This document shows, one piece after another, positions 1 through 6,696 of a stretch of 63,439 bases of DNA. The notes beneath the pieces are model-generated. The model saw only the letters and a program-made list of their open reading frames with translations. It had not been told where the DNA came from and searched no databases. Within the stretch, counting starts at the first letter, position 1, and every line of letters starts with the position of its first letter. Source of the stretch: a virus; IMG/VR virus record IMGVR_UViG_3300044825_001916, positions 1 to 63,439 of that record. One strand, given 5' to 3'. The position numbers and the translations under genes are program-made.

Positions 1-167
1 ACGCGGTTGTCGGGGCCTCGCCAGTTGCCGCCGGCTTTCTTGTATTCCTTCGAGGCCCAGGCGTTCGCATAGGCAGAAGGGTAAACGTCGAACTTGGCCT
101 TGGCCGCCGCCTTCTTGGCGCTCCAGAGCTTCGGGTTCGTCGGCTTCGGAGATCCCGCCTTCGCCAT
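1..167 (-). CDS. Small basic protein, C-terminus cut by window edge
   Basis: This is the left-end allele of the gene at 56745-56924. The visible part starts MAKAGSPKPTNPKLW and continues through a conserved FDVYPSAYANAWASKEYKK segment. It is rich in Lys, Ala and Gly. Small lysine-rich proteins with this YPSAYAN signature are common in phage structural regions; the function is unknown. DNA identity to the right copy is about 96% (six differences by eye in 167 bases, mostly third positions). The stop codon lies outside the window. Only two bases separate its start from the stop of the next gene upstream. Confidence 0.75.
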   Translation of the reverse strand, partial: MAKAGSPKPTNPKLWSAKKAAAKAKFDVYPSAYANAWASKEYKKAGGNWRGPDNR

Positions 168-169
168 GG

Positions 170-430
170 TCAGCAGTCCCACTTCCGCAGGGCCAGGGCC
201 TTGCGCGTCGGCCGGCCCTTCTCATCCTTCATGGGGCCGGGAGCCCCGCTCATCCTGGCGCAGAAGGACTTCCGGCGGCCGGCAGCCACCTCGCTCTTCG
301 CTGCCTGCTTGGCCGAGACCGGCGGCTTGATGTCGTGACCCTGAGCCCGCAGAGACGCCCGCCCCTTGGCGTTCAGGCCGCCCTCGGGGTTCTTGCCTTC
401 CTTGCGCTGCCAGGCAGGCGTCTTCGGCAT
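170..430 (-). CDS. DUF6321-like small basic phage protein
   Basis: The 86-residue product begins MPKTPAWQRKEGKNPEGG and carries the signature GGLNAKGRAS, then RRKSFCAR and a terminal LRKWDC. This pattern (GGLNAKGR...KSFCARM...LRKWxC) matches what I know as the DUF6321 family, found in many phages. Function is unknown. It has conserved Cys and many Lys/Arg, and sits among virion genes. The homologue at 57358-57621 has an identical first part but a different middle and end. The Met at 430 is preferred over an upstream Met because family members begin at the MPKTPAW position. Confidence 0.75.
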   Translation of the reverse strand: MPKTPAWQRKEGKNPEGGLNAKGRASLRAQGHDIKPPVSAKQAAKSEVAAGRRKSFCARMSGAPGPMKDEKGRPTRKALALRKWDC

Positions 431-464
431 CCGCTTTCTCCACACAGGCCGAATAGTTGCGCGT

Positions 465-496
465 CCCGGCCACTCTACCGCATGGGGGTGGCCGGG
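465..496 (-). terminator. Hairpin downstream of the left-end fibre gene
   Basis: A perfect 9-bp stem (465-473 with 488-496) has a 14-base loop and lies between the stop of the fibre gene (520) and the start of the DUF6321-like gene (430). No T-run follows on the minus strand, so it is either a weak terminator, an RNA-processing signal or part of a regulatory element. The loop and its 3' arm include the 12-mer shared with 58599-58610. Confidence 0.4.
471..482 (-). promoter_or_regulatory. Shared intergenic 12-mer (left copy)
   Basis: On the minus strand this reads TGCGGTAGAGTG followed, after one extra G, by CCGGGA. The same string occurs at 58599-58610 in the other allele. In both places it lies in a hairpin-prone gap about 40-50 bases before a start codon, although the flanking sequence is otherwise different. 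A promoter or processing role is possible but not shown. Confidence 0.3.
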
Positions 497-519
497 AGCT
501 AGGTCAGAGTTTCCGCGGC

Positions 520-1521
520 CTAGGAGACCTGATTGACCGTCAGGATGACCGCCGGAGCCGCGGGGTAGGCCGGGCTGACGCTCGCCGGGTAGGTCACGAG
601 CGACGTGTGCCCGTCAGGACTGAGCCACTTCATCGTCACCCGATTGCCAGCACTGAGGGGCAAGAAGATGTTCGCCGCGACGATATTTGATGCGGGCGTG
701 CTCTCATTCTCTCGCGACGCGGTCGTGGCCCAGCTGGTGGACGCAGGAACATCCGCCCCGTTGACCGCGAACCAGATGGCAGCCTGGCTCTGGCCGGCGG
801 TGGAGTTGTTCAGCTGCGCGCTGAACGCGAAGTTGTACGTTCCAGCGACGGCCACCGAGACTTCCTGGGTGGCCGTGTTCAGTGTCACCCCGTTGCTGGC
901 GGTCGTCGTATTCAGCTGCAGCAGCGTCGGCGTGTTGGCCACTGCCACCTGCGCGCCGTTCACCGCAGCGCCGGCGAGGTGAGACTTGTTTGGCGAGCCG
1001 GCCGCGCCACGGGTGCAGCCCGTGAACGAGGTGGCCGTGATGCCGGTGTAGGTGATCAGCTCGGCGTCGATGAAGATGGCGCCCACCGCAGAGAAGCCGG
1101 TCGTCGACACGACCGGAATGGTGGTCTGAACGTTGGTGATAGCGCCAGTGAGCGTGGTGCTGTAGTCGAAGTAGAACGCGCCATACTGCGTGTTGATGTC
1201 CGACGGGTCGAGCAGCTCCCAGGTTGGAGCGGCAGACGCGGCCCCGGTGCCCGTCTGCGACAGGAACCTCTTGGTCGTCGTCGTGTTGCCGGCGAGCTTC
1301 GCGAGCGTGTTCGTCGCCGACGCGTACAGCGTATCGCCCAGCGTGTACGTCTCGATGCCAGTGCCCCCCTGCGTAGGGCTCGCCGGGTTCACGTCCAGCA
1401 CCTGCGAAACGTAGTTCGCGGTCGTCACCTGCTTGTTCAGGCCGGCCTGGACGATCGGCGTGATTTCGGTGCCGTCGAGCGTTGCCGCAGCCGGCATCGC
1501 AGAGATTTTCTGGTCGGGCAT
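520..1521 (-). CDS. Tail fibre-like protein with C1q-like tip
   Basis: A 333-residue virion protein, probably an adsorption fibre. The N-terminal part (about 1-100) has the fibre-type PTQGGTGIETYTLGDTLYA module. Residues about 110-180 have a beta-rich TTLTGAITN...ELITYTG...FTGCTRG segment common in phage fibres. The C-terminal ~130 residues look like a C1q/TNF-type jelly roll (VAVAGTYNFAFSAQL, FLPLSAGNRVTMKW). The ATG overlaps the stop of the upstream gene as TGATG. It occurs only in the left-end allele; the right-end allele has no counterpart between capsid and DUF6321 genes. Repeated GGTG modules are shared with the fibres at 44255 and 52155. Confidence 0.75.
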   Translation of the reverse strand: MPDQKISAMPAAATLDGTEITPIVQAGLNKQVTTANYVSQVLDVNPASPTQGGTGIETYTLGDTLYASATNTLAKLAGNTTTTKRFLSQTGTGAASAAPTWELLDPSDINTQYGAFYFDYSTTLTGAITNVQTTIPVVSTTGFSAVGAIFIDAELITYTGITATSFTGCTRGAAGSPNKSHLAGAAVNGAQVAVANTPTLLQLNTTTASNGVTLNTATQEVSVAVAGTYNFAFSAQLNNSTAGQSQAAIWFAVNGADVPASTSWATTASRENESTPASNIVAANIFLPLSAGNRVTMKWLSPDGHTSLVTYPASVSPAYPAAPAVILTVNQVS

Positions 1522-1760
1522 CAGCAGACCTCCAGGGAGATTTTGCTATCGTCTTCCTGGAAGACGTAGCCGGAGCTTTCCATAAGGATGAAGCACGTCG
1601 TGGGCGGAGTTGGCGGCACGAGGCACGAGTAGGTGTCGACGACGCCGGCTCCTCCGACGTCATCGCCATACCCATTGTTCGTGTCCGCCACGACGCGGAT
1701 CGCGCAGCCTGGCGTGGTTGCTGCCTGGTTTGCGACGCCGGAGTAGCCGACGTAGGCCAC
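1521..1760 (-). CDS. Hypothetical protein of the left-end cassette
   Basis: A 79-residue product (MAYVGYSGVANQAATTPGC) of small and beta-prone residues, without a recognisable motif. It is tightly packed between a predicted virion protein (one-base gap upstream) and the fibre gene (TGATG overlap), so it is probably translated from the same late message. It may be a small head or fibre accessory protein. It has no homologue elsewhere in the window. Confidence 0.6.
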   Translation of the reverse strand: MAYVGYSGVANQAATTPGCAIRVVADTNNGYGDDVGGAGVVDTYSCLVPPTPPTTCFILMESSGYVFQEDDSKISLEVC

Positions 1761-1761
1761 C

Positions 1762-2082
1762 TTACTGGATGCCCGCCTGGAGCAGCGTCAGACGCACCGT
1801 GCCGCCGCCGGAATTGACCAGCAGCCGGATCGCCGTCACCGGAAAGGCGTAGTTGCCGTCAGCACTGGCGCCCAGGGCCGCAACGGTGGGGTGATCAAAC
1901 CACGTCGCCGTGCTCGGGTTGAAGGTCGGCGAGAAGACATCGTCGAAGGTATGCTGGACGGTGTAGTTGGCTGTGCCCGTGACAACAGCCGCGAACCCGA
2001 TGTTGAAGGGGCTCGTGTTCAGGTTCATCGGGGACACAGCGGAAGCTCCGACCCCCGTCTGCGTCAGATCAATGCGGCGCAT
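1762..2082 (-). CDS. Small virion protein (capsid-decoration candidate)
   Basis: A 106-residue product with features of small phage head proteins: NYTVQHTFDDVFSPTFNP, TATWFDHP, and a beta-rich C-terminus (AIRLLVNSGGGTVRLTLLQ). I recall similar proteins beside capsid genes in other phages, but cannot name a family with certainty. Its ATG overlaps the stop of the HNH gene (TGATG). In the right-end allele the position after the capsid gene is taken by an unrelated 133-residue protein (58159-58560), which may fill the same role. Confidence 0.6.
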   Translation of the reverse strand: MRRIDLTQTGVGASAVSPMNLNTSPFNIGFAAVVTGTANYTVQHTFDDVFSPTFNPSTATWFDHPTVAALGASADGNYAFPVTAIRLLVNSGGGTVRLTLLQAGIQ

Positions 2083-2801
2083 CAGCTCGCTCCTGGAGGG
2101 CGTTGGTCGGGGGTTCCGACCGGCTTACAAGATAGCACATAGCTTCGAGCCTTGGCCATTAATGCCTCATCGTCGCCAAAGAGCCCGATTGCGGTGTTGC
2201 AGGCAGAACAAAGCAACCCTCGAACGCGACCCGTTGCATGATCGTGATCCACGGCAAGCGCGACCACTCTACCGCGTATCTCGTTACCTTCCGCCCTTTC
2301 GCATATGGCGCAAACCCCATTTTGGGCTGACAGCATTTGATTGTAATGCTCAATGCTTATGCCGTACTTGCGGCGCAAAAACGCACTTTTGTGATAGCTT
2401 GGATTTGCCGCGCGCATTTTTGCTGAATATTCGCGCATGTAGGCGGCCCGATCTTCGCGCTTTTTTAATTCAACTATAGGCTCTTTCCAGTAAAAGTTAT
2501 CAGCTCCCCACGGCTGTCCAGCATCAATTCTTTGCGCTCTTGCGCGGCCTGTCGGTCTTTCGGGCGTTTCAGCCACAAAGCTCCAAAAATCATCGAGCCA
2601 TTTTTGGGGAGTAGAAAGAAAGTGATATCGTCTTAGGCCGCACCACGCCTTGTACTTTGGGTGTTTTTCTTTTGCGCCCCAGTCTTTGGGCCTCGTTTGG
2701 CCGACATTTCCGTGCCGAGCCAGTCGCTTGCGATGAGTGTCGCACAATCCATTAGAAACAGAAGGTCTTGAGCAATTATGTATGTGGCATTTGGTCGGCA
2801 T
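2082..2801 (-). CDS. HNH homing endonuclease, endonuclease VII-like
   Basis: A 239-residue protein. The N-terminus has Cys/His pairs (CHIHNCSRP...CDTHRKR) like a small zinc finger. The C-terminus has CAICERAEG...LAVDHDHATGRVRGLLC..CNTAIGLFGDD, the zinc-binding His-Asp-His arrangement of the recombination endonuclease VII/HNH family. Such free-standing genes are usually homing endonucleases. It lies directly after the capsid gene in the left-end allele and is absent there in the right-end allele. It is visibly more AT-rich than its neighbours, as expected of a recent arrival. An AAGGA ribosome site precedes the ATG. Confidence 0.85.
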   Translation of the reverse strand: MPTKCHIHNCSRPSVSNGLCDTHRKRLARHGNVGQTRPKDWGAKEKHPKYKAWCGLRRYHFLSTPQKWLDDFWSFVAETPERPTGRARAQRIDAGQPWGADNFYWKEPIVELKKREDRAAYMREYSAKMRAANPSYHKSAFLRRKYGISIEHYNQMLSAQNGVCAICERAEGNEIRGRVVALAVDHDHATGRVRGLLCSACNTAIGLFGDDEALMAKARSYVLSCKPVGTPDQRPPGAS

Positions 2802-2815
2802 CTTCTTTGTCCTTC

Positions 2816-2843
2816 GTGGTAGGGCCGGTTAAGACCCTACCAC
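2816..2843 (-). terminator. Hairpin after capsid gene, left allele
   Basis: A 9-bp perfect stem (2816-2824 with 2835-2843) with a 10-base loop, between the capsid stop (2867) and the HNH start (2801). No strong T-run follows. It sits where the right-end allele has the much stronger UUCG hairpin at 58634-58657. Confidence 0.5.
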
Positions 2844-2866
2844 TTTGGACTAATGCCCGTAAAGGA

Positions 2867-3781
2867 CTACACCCCAGGTGTGCCAAAGACGGTGCGCGGG
2901 TCGGTCCAGCCGAACGCGTAACGCTCGGTGGCCTTGTAGCGCATGCTGTCGGTCTCGAAGTCGCCTTCCATGCTCTTCTCGAGCGAGCGGCGCATCAGCA
3001 GCTTCAGGCCTTCCGGCGCGTCCGTCTGCACCCACCAAGCGGTGGTGGAGGTCAGACGCGACAGGTTGGCCTGGCCGCCGGACAGCAGCCCCATGGAGTT
3101 CACGGGGTTGATGTCGTTGAAGTTCGTGCCGGCACGCAGCACGCTCTTCAGCAGCACTTCCGCCTGGAAGACGTTCGACGGCGACACCACCAGCTTCGTC
3201 GGCTGAAGCCGGATGCGCTTGCCGTTGTTGTCGACGGCGTTGCGGATCTGGACCAGCAGCTGCTCGAGCGACGTCTGCGAGAGGTTCGCAGCGGTCGTGA
3301 GCTGGTTGCTGAACGTGCCGTTCACGATCGGGTGCGCGTTGGACACCAGCGACACGCCGTCGCCGCCAACGAACGCGCCGTTGAACGCGCGGTTCAGGAT
3401 GTTCGCGCCCAGCGTTTCCTTGGTCTCGATCAGCGACTGAGCAAGGTGGCGGGCATAGGTCTGCCCGATCTTGATGTGGTCGCCGTCTTCGACCAGCACC
3501 TTCGTCAGCGCGAAGGCGAGGCCGTAGACCTTGTAGAGGTAGCGCTGGATGAACAGCACACCGCCCGACTGGTAGGTGACCGGGGTGCCGTCCGGCAGCT
3601 CAGGAGCCGCGCCGAAGCCGTACAGGACCGGCTCTTCATGGTAGTTGCGCGGCGTGCCGCGGCTCTCCTTGAAGACCTGCTTGTACTCATCAGCGCGCTG
3701 CTCGTAGATGCCATCGAACTCTTCCGAGATGATGGGCTCAACGATCGACCGAAACTGGGTCGAGTTCATCGGCATTGCCAT
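2867..3781 (-). CDS. Major capsid protein
   Basis: A 304-residue protein with the size and order expected of a phage capsid gene: portal, co-chaperonin, scaffold, then this. Landmarks are MNSTQFRSIVEPIISEEF at the N-terminus, an ARHLAQSLIETKETLGANIL helix, the FNGAFVGGDGVSLVSNAHP loop and LQPTKLVVSPSNVFQAE. These resemble the HK97-fold capsid proteins annotated as Mu gpT-like or phage major capsid protein. A GAGGAGG ribosome site precedes the ATG, as expected of a very highly expressed gene. The copy at 58662-59576 encodes the same protein, but the last ~20 codons differ at silent sites, marking the edge of the repeat. Confidence 0.85.
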   Translation of the reverse strand: MAMPMNSTQFRSIVEPIISEEFDGIYEQRADEYKQVFKESRGTPRNYHEEPVLYGFGAAPELPDGTPVTYQSGGVLFIQRYLYKVYGLAFALTKVLVEDGDHIKIGQTYARHLAQSLIETKETLGANILNRAFNGAFVGGDGVSLVSNAHPIVNGTFSNQLTTAANLSQTSLEQLLVQIRNAVDNNGKRIRLQPTKLVVSPSNVFQAEVLLKSVLRAGTNFNDINPVNSMGLLSGGQANLSRLTSTTAWWVQTDAPEGLKLLMRRSLEKSMEGDFETDSMRYKATERYAFGWTDPRTVFGTPGV

Positions 3782-3795
3782 GGCTCAGGCCCTCC

Positions 3796-4350
3796 TCAGA
3801 ACGGGTTCACGGCAGCCGCGAACTGGTGCTTCGCGATCTTGGCCTGAACGATGGTGAAAGCGTCACCGGGCACGTTGTTGATGTCGGTGGCGATGTTGAG
3901 GACCGCGAGCTGCCCCGCCGTGCTGGCGGAGGTCGTCGCGTTCATCGTCGCTGTGGACATGCCGAGCCCGTTGCTCGCGGTGATGTTCGTGAAGTCGGCC
4001 TGCTGGCCGATTTCCGAAATCGTCACCGGGCCGTCCGCCTGGATCTCGTAGACGATCTCCGGGTCAGACGTGAAGTACGCGACGATGTCGGTCGCGACGG
4101 TGTTCGCGGGCCACACGTTCGAGACCACGCGACGGCCAGTGACCGGCGTGTACTCGCAGCCCTGGAACGAACCCACGAAGGCGTCGCCGATGGCGGCGGC
4201 CTGGAGGGTGCCGTCGGTGCCGATCTTCACAGGCTGGCCCGTGAAGATGTTCGCAGCATAAGCGGAGGCGATAGTGCCGGCCTCCTGACGGATCACCCCC
4301 GAGGGGTGCTTCGCCGGGCGGAGCCCGAACGGTGCGTTAACCGAAGACAT
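3796..4350 (-). CDS. Capsid-associated structural protein (decoration candidate)
   Basis: A 184-residue product, MSSVNAPFGLRPAKHPSG at the start, with no signal peptide or membrane segment. It is rich in Ala, Thr and Val with alternating beta-type pattern (TGQPVKIGTDGTLQAAAIGDAFVG, DGPVTISEIGQQADF). Similar proteins lie immediately upstream of capsid genes in many podoviruses and are thought to be head structural or decoration proteins. It is 14 bases upstream of the capsid gene, which suggests coordinated, high-level expression. A second identical copy lies at 59591-60145. Confidence 0.65.
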   Translation of the reverse strand: MSSVNAPFGLRPAKHPSGVIRQEAGTIASAYAANIFTGQPVKIGTDGTLQAAAIGDAFVGSFQGCEYTPVTGRRVVSNVWPANTVATDIVAYFTSDPEIVYEIQADGPVTISEIGQQADFTNITASNGLGMSTATMNATTSASTAGQLAVLNIATDINNVPGDAFTIVQAKIAKHQFAAAVNPF

Positions 4351-4394
4351 CCTATGTCTCTTTCACGCAAGGGGTTGGGGAACCCCACGCTTCT

Positions 4395-4940
4395 CTAGGT
4401 GAAGATGGGCGTGGGAACGTGGCGCCGCATGTCCGCCGTACCATCGCCTTCCATCACGTTCGACCCCATCGCGCGCGCCTGCTCGCGGATCAGGTCGGCC
4501 GTCTCGGCCAGCTTGCCCTCTTCCTCCATTGGCATCTTGTGATGCGCCTCGGCCATGTACCGCTGGTACAGGGACGTGGGCAGCTTGAATGCCAGCATCT
4601 CGTTGACACCGATGAAGCCCTGATATTCGCCCGTCTTCAGAGTGGCATAATCCCAGCCGGGCACGTCCTTCGGGGTGATCGGCTCATATCCGAGACGGAT
4701 GCGAGCCTGGATGGTGTCGCGAGGGTTGGTGGTTGTGAGCCAGCAAACGTGATAGCCGGGGATCTCCGGCAGATCGGGCAGCGCAGACTGCCAGAACGAC
4801 TGGCGGAACATGGACACGCGGTCGTTGTCCGACAGCTCTCGGTCCTGCGTCACAGCGCGATCCTGCATCGCGCGGTCAGACTTGTCCGAGCCCATGCTCT
4901 TCTTCAGGCGTTCGTCGATCGAGTTGGTCATGTCACTCAC
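4395..4940 (-). CDS. Virion-region protein of unknown function
   Basis: A 181-residue product with a charged N-terminus (SIDERLKKSMGSDKSDRAMQ) followed by a compact domain with GYHVCWLTTTNPRDTIQARI and EPITPKDVPGWDY. I recall proteins of this pattern between scaffold and capsid genes in many phages, without a known role. A strong AGGAGTGAG ribosome site precedes the ATG. The gene lies five bases after the scaffold candidate, so it is probably a head-assembly component. Confidence 0.6.
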   Translation of the reverse strand: MSDMTNSIDERLKKSMGSDKSDRAMQDRAVTQDRELSDNDRVSMFRQSFWQSALPDLPEIPGYHVCWLTTTNPRDTIQARIRLGYEPITPKDVPGWDYATLKTGEYQGFIGVNEMLAFKLPTSLYQRYMAEAHHKMPMEEEGKLAETADLIREQARAMGSNVMEGDGTADMRRHVPTPIFT

Positions 4941-4945
4941 TCCTA

Positions 4946-5854
4946 TCAGCGAGTTGCGTTTCGTTCAGCGTCGGCCATGCGCGCAAGAACTCGCTTGCGC
5001 TTCACGGGGTCATCCCACACGCCAGCCTCGACCATGGCCTGCTTGGCCTCGGGGCTGACGTAGACTTCCCTCTTTGTAGACGACGAAGCATGTTCCCGGC
5101 CACCACCAATTGGCGGGCCGCGACGGGTTGCCGGCCCAGGCTTCTGAGGCGCACCGGCACGGGACGGCAGCCGCTTCTCGACGCGGCGCTGCAGCTCGTC
5201 CCAATATTCAGCCGTGGTCGGATCCCAGCCTTCAGCCGCCAAGCGATTGTCGATCGCGTTGACGATCGCGCTGTCCTCGTCCTTGGCGTCGGGATCGTAC
5301 CAGGGGTTATCTTCCATCCACTCCTGGGCGTGGGTCTTCAGGCGCGGGTCCACGCGCTCCGGCGGGGCGTCGGCGCGCTGGAAGCGGGTCTTCACCGCCG
5401 ACAGCTCGCGGGCCTCGTTGAGCGCCTCGTCCCGGGCCCGGAGGGCCTGGGCGGTGCGGGTGCCGTCGCCGGCCTGCACTGCCTCGGCCAGGACGCGCTC
5501 GGCGTGCTGGGCGCGCAGCTGGGCGGTGGAGAGGCGCTCGTCGACCGCGCGCAGATCCTGCTGGACCGTGCGGCCCTCAAGGGACTGCAGGCGGCGCTCA
5601 AGTTCCTCGTTGCGGCGGCGGAGGACGTCCAGCTCCGCCAGCGTCATCTCTTTGCCCTTGCGGCGGCGCTCGCGGGCCCGGCGGCGCTCCTCACGCCGTG
5701 CCGCACGGACCTCTTCGGAGCCGCCCTCCTCCTGACCGTCCTCGCCTTCGGACCCAGCGGAGAGGCGCTCGTCGCGCTCGTCGCCCTGATCGGGCGGCGT
5801 CTCAACGACGACGATGTCGTCGTCGTCCTTCTCGGTGATCTTCTCGGTACTCAT
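4946..5854 (-). CDS. Probable head scaffolding protein
   Basis: A 302-residue, very charged protein. Residues 1-50 are dominated by Asp/Glu (KDDDDIVVVE, GSEGEDGQEEGGSEE). Residues about 50-140 are a long Arg/Glu coiled coil (RREERRRARERRRKGKE, LRRRNEELERRLQSLE). The C-terminal part is Pro/Arg-rich and ends in a short helical domain (SPEAKQAMVEAGVWDDPVKR). Length, charge, coiled coil and position between portal and capsid fit a scaffold; there is no conserved catalytic motif. AAAGGAG precedes the ATG. Confidence 0.7.
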   Translation of the reverse strand: MSTEKITEKDDDDIVVVETPPDQGDERDERLSAGSEGEDGQEEGGSEEVRAARREERRRARERRRKGKEMTLAELDVLRRRNEELERRLQSLEGRTVQQDLRAVDERLSTAQLRAQHAERVLAEAVQAGDGTRTAQALRARDEALNEARELSAVKTRFQRADAPPERVDPRLKTHAQEWMEDNPWYDPDAKDEDSAIVNAIDNRLAAEGWDPTTAEYWDELQRRVEKRLPSRAGAPQKPGPATRRGPPIGGGREHASSSTKREVYVSPEAKQAMVEAGVWDDPVKRKRVLARMADAERNATR

Positions 5855-5877
5855 GCTCGGCTCCTTTCAGCCAAACG

Positions 5878-6306
5878 TCAGATGAAAGCCTTGATGGCCA
5901 GCGGGTCGCCGGTCACCTTTCCGATCACGTCGAGGTCGTTGAAGATCACGAACATCGCCGGCTCGTCGCGGTTCTCAGTGGGCACTTCCCACCGATCGCC
6001 GCCGTACTTGGGCACGCGCACGAAGTCGCCAGGGCCGCACCATGCGCCCTCTTTCCACTCCTGCATGGTGTCGCGGTTGCGGAAGGCGAGCGGTCCCATG
6101 GCGACAACCTTCGCCACCTGGGTGTTCCACTTCTCCGTGTCCTTGGTCTCGGACGTCAGGATGATGCCGCCCGCGCTCTTCATCTTCGGGGTTCGGATCT
6201 GCACCAGGATCCGCGATCCTGCTGGTTCCACGCCCGGATCCGCGGCCGGAAATGCCTGCCGCAGGCGCTCAGTAGACTGGTTTTCCGACGTGACGCTCGA
6301 TGCCAC
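5878..6306 (-). CDS. GroES-like co-chaperonin (Cpn10)
   Basis: Predicted partner of the host GroEL ring for folding the capsid protein, in the manner of T4 gp31. The core shows the Cpn10 order: SRILVQIRTPKMKSAGGIIL (beta strand and start of the mobile-loop region), WNTQVAKVVAMGP, then WCGPGDFVRVPKYGGDRWEV and FVIFNDLDVIGKVTG at the end. At 142 residues it is longer than bacterial GroES (~95), with an N-terminal extension and an insertion after VVAMGPLAF. The GTG at 6306 is chosen because GAGGAG lies seven bases upstream; an ATG at 6348 is possible but deep inside the upstream gene. It lies between portal and scaffold. Confidence 0.75.
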   Translation of the reverse strand: MASSVTSENQSTERLRQAFPAADPGVEPAGSRILVQIRTPKMKSAGGIILTSETKDTEKWNTQVAKVVAMGPLAFRNRDTMQEWKEGAWCGPGDFVRVPKYGGDRWEVPTENRDEPAMFVIFNDLDVIGKVTGDPLAIKAFI

Positions 6307-6493
6307 CGTCCATCTCCTCAAGACGATCTCCGATTGCCATTTCGACAACCTCGATCGCGCGTTGCAGACCGGCGTACATGCCGGTCACCCTCCCGTACTC
6401 GAACGCATCGCGTCCTGCCGGGCTGCTCATGGCCTGATGAGCGATCTCGTTGAGTTCGCGCTTCAGGGCGGACAATATCCGCACTTCTGACAT
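6269..6493 (-). CDS. Small helical protein upstream of the co-chaperonin gene
   Basis: A 74-residue, mostly alpha-helical product (MSEVRILSALKRELNEIAHQ...GLQRAIEVVEMAIGDRLEEM). No motif recognised. Its 3' end overlaps the co-chaperonin start by about 40 bases, suggesting translational coupling. It could be a minor head-assembly protein. Confidence 0.6.
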   Translation of the reverse strand: MSEVRILSALKRELNEIAHQAMSSPAGRDAFEYGRVTGMYAGLQRAIEVVEMAIGDRLEEMDGGIERHVGKPVY

Positions 6494-6532
6494 TATGGTG
6501 CCGCCAAGCAGGACGCAAGCATCGCTCTGGGA

Positions 6533-6685
6533 TTACTTCGCGGGAGCCTTGCCGCCGCCGGAGGATTTGCCGTTGGTCGAGCGGATTGGCGCCTTCGGCA
6601 TGTTGGTCTTGTTGCCCGTCATGGGGTTGTTGCCCATGGCGAGGTTCTTGCGCAGCGGGATCAGGTTGGCGTTCGGGGTCTTCAT
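6533..6685 (-). CDS. Very small Lys/Asn-rich protein after portal
   Basis: A 50-residue open frame starting MKTPNANLIPLRKNLAMG and ending GGGKAPAK. It lies 11 bases after the portal stop, with GGAG just upstream of its ATG, and has a basic, low-complexity composition like the other small basic proteins of this phage. Intact in both copies of the repeat (see 62328-62480). Confidence 0.6.
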   Translation of the reverse strand: MKTPNANLIPLRKNLAMGNNPMTGNKTNMPKAPIRSTNGKSSGGGKAPAK

Positions 6686-6696
6686 GGCACTCTCCT

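Noticed and set aside
430-520. tRNA-like string GCGGTAGAGTG in the left intergenic gap
   Set aside because: It resembles a tRNA D-arm, but there is no matching T-arm, anticodon stem or acceptor pairing around it.
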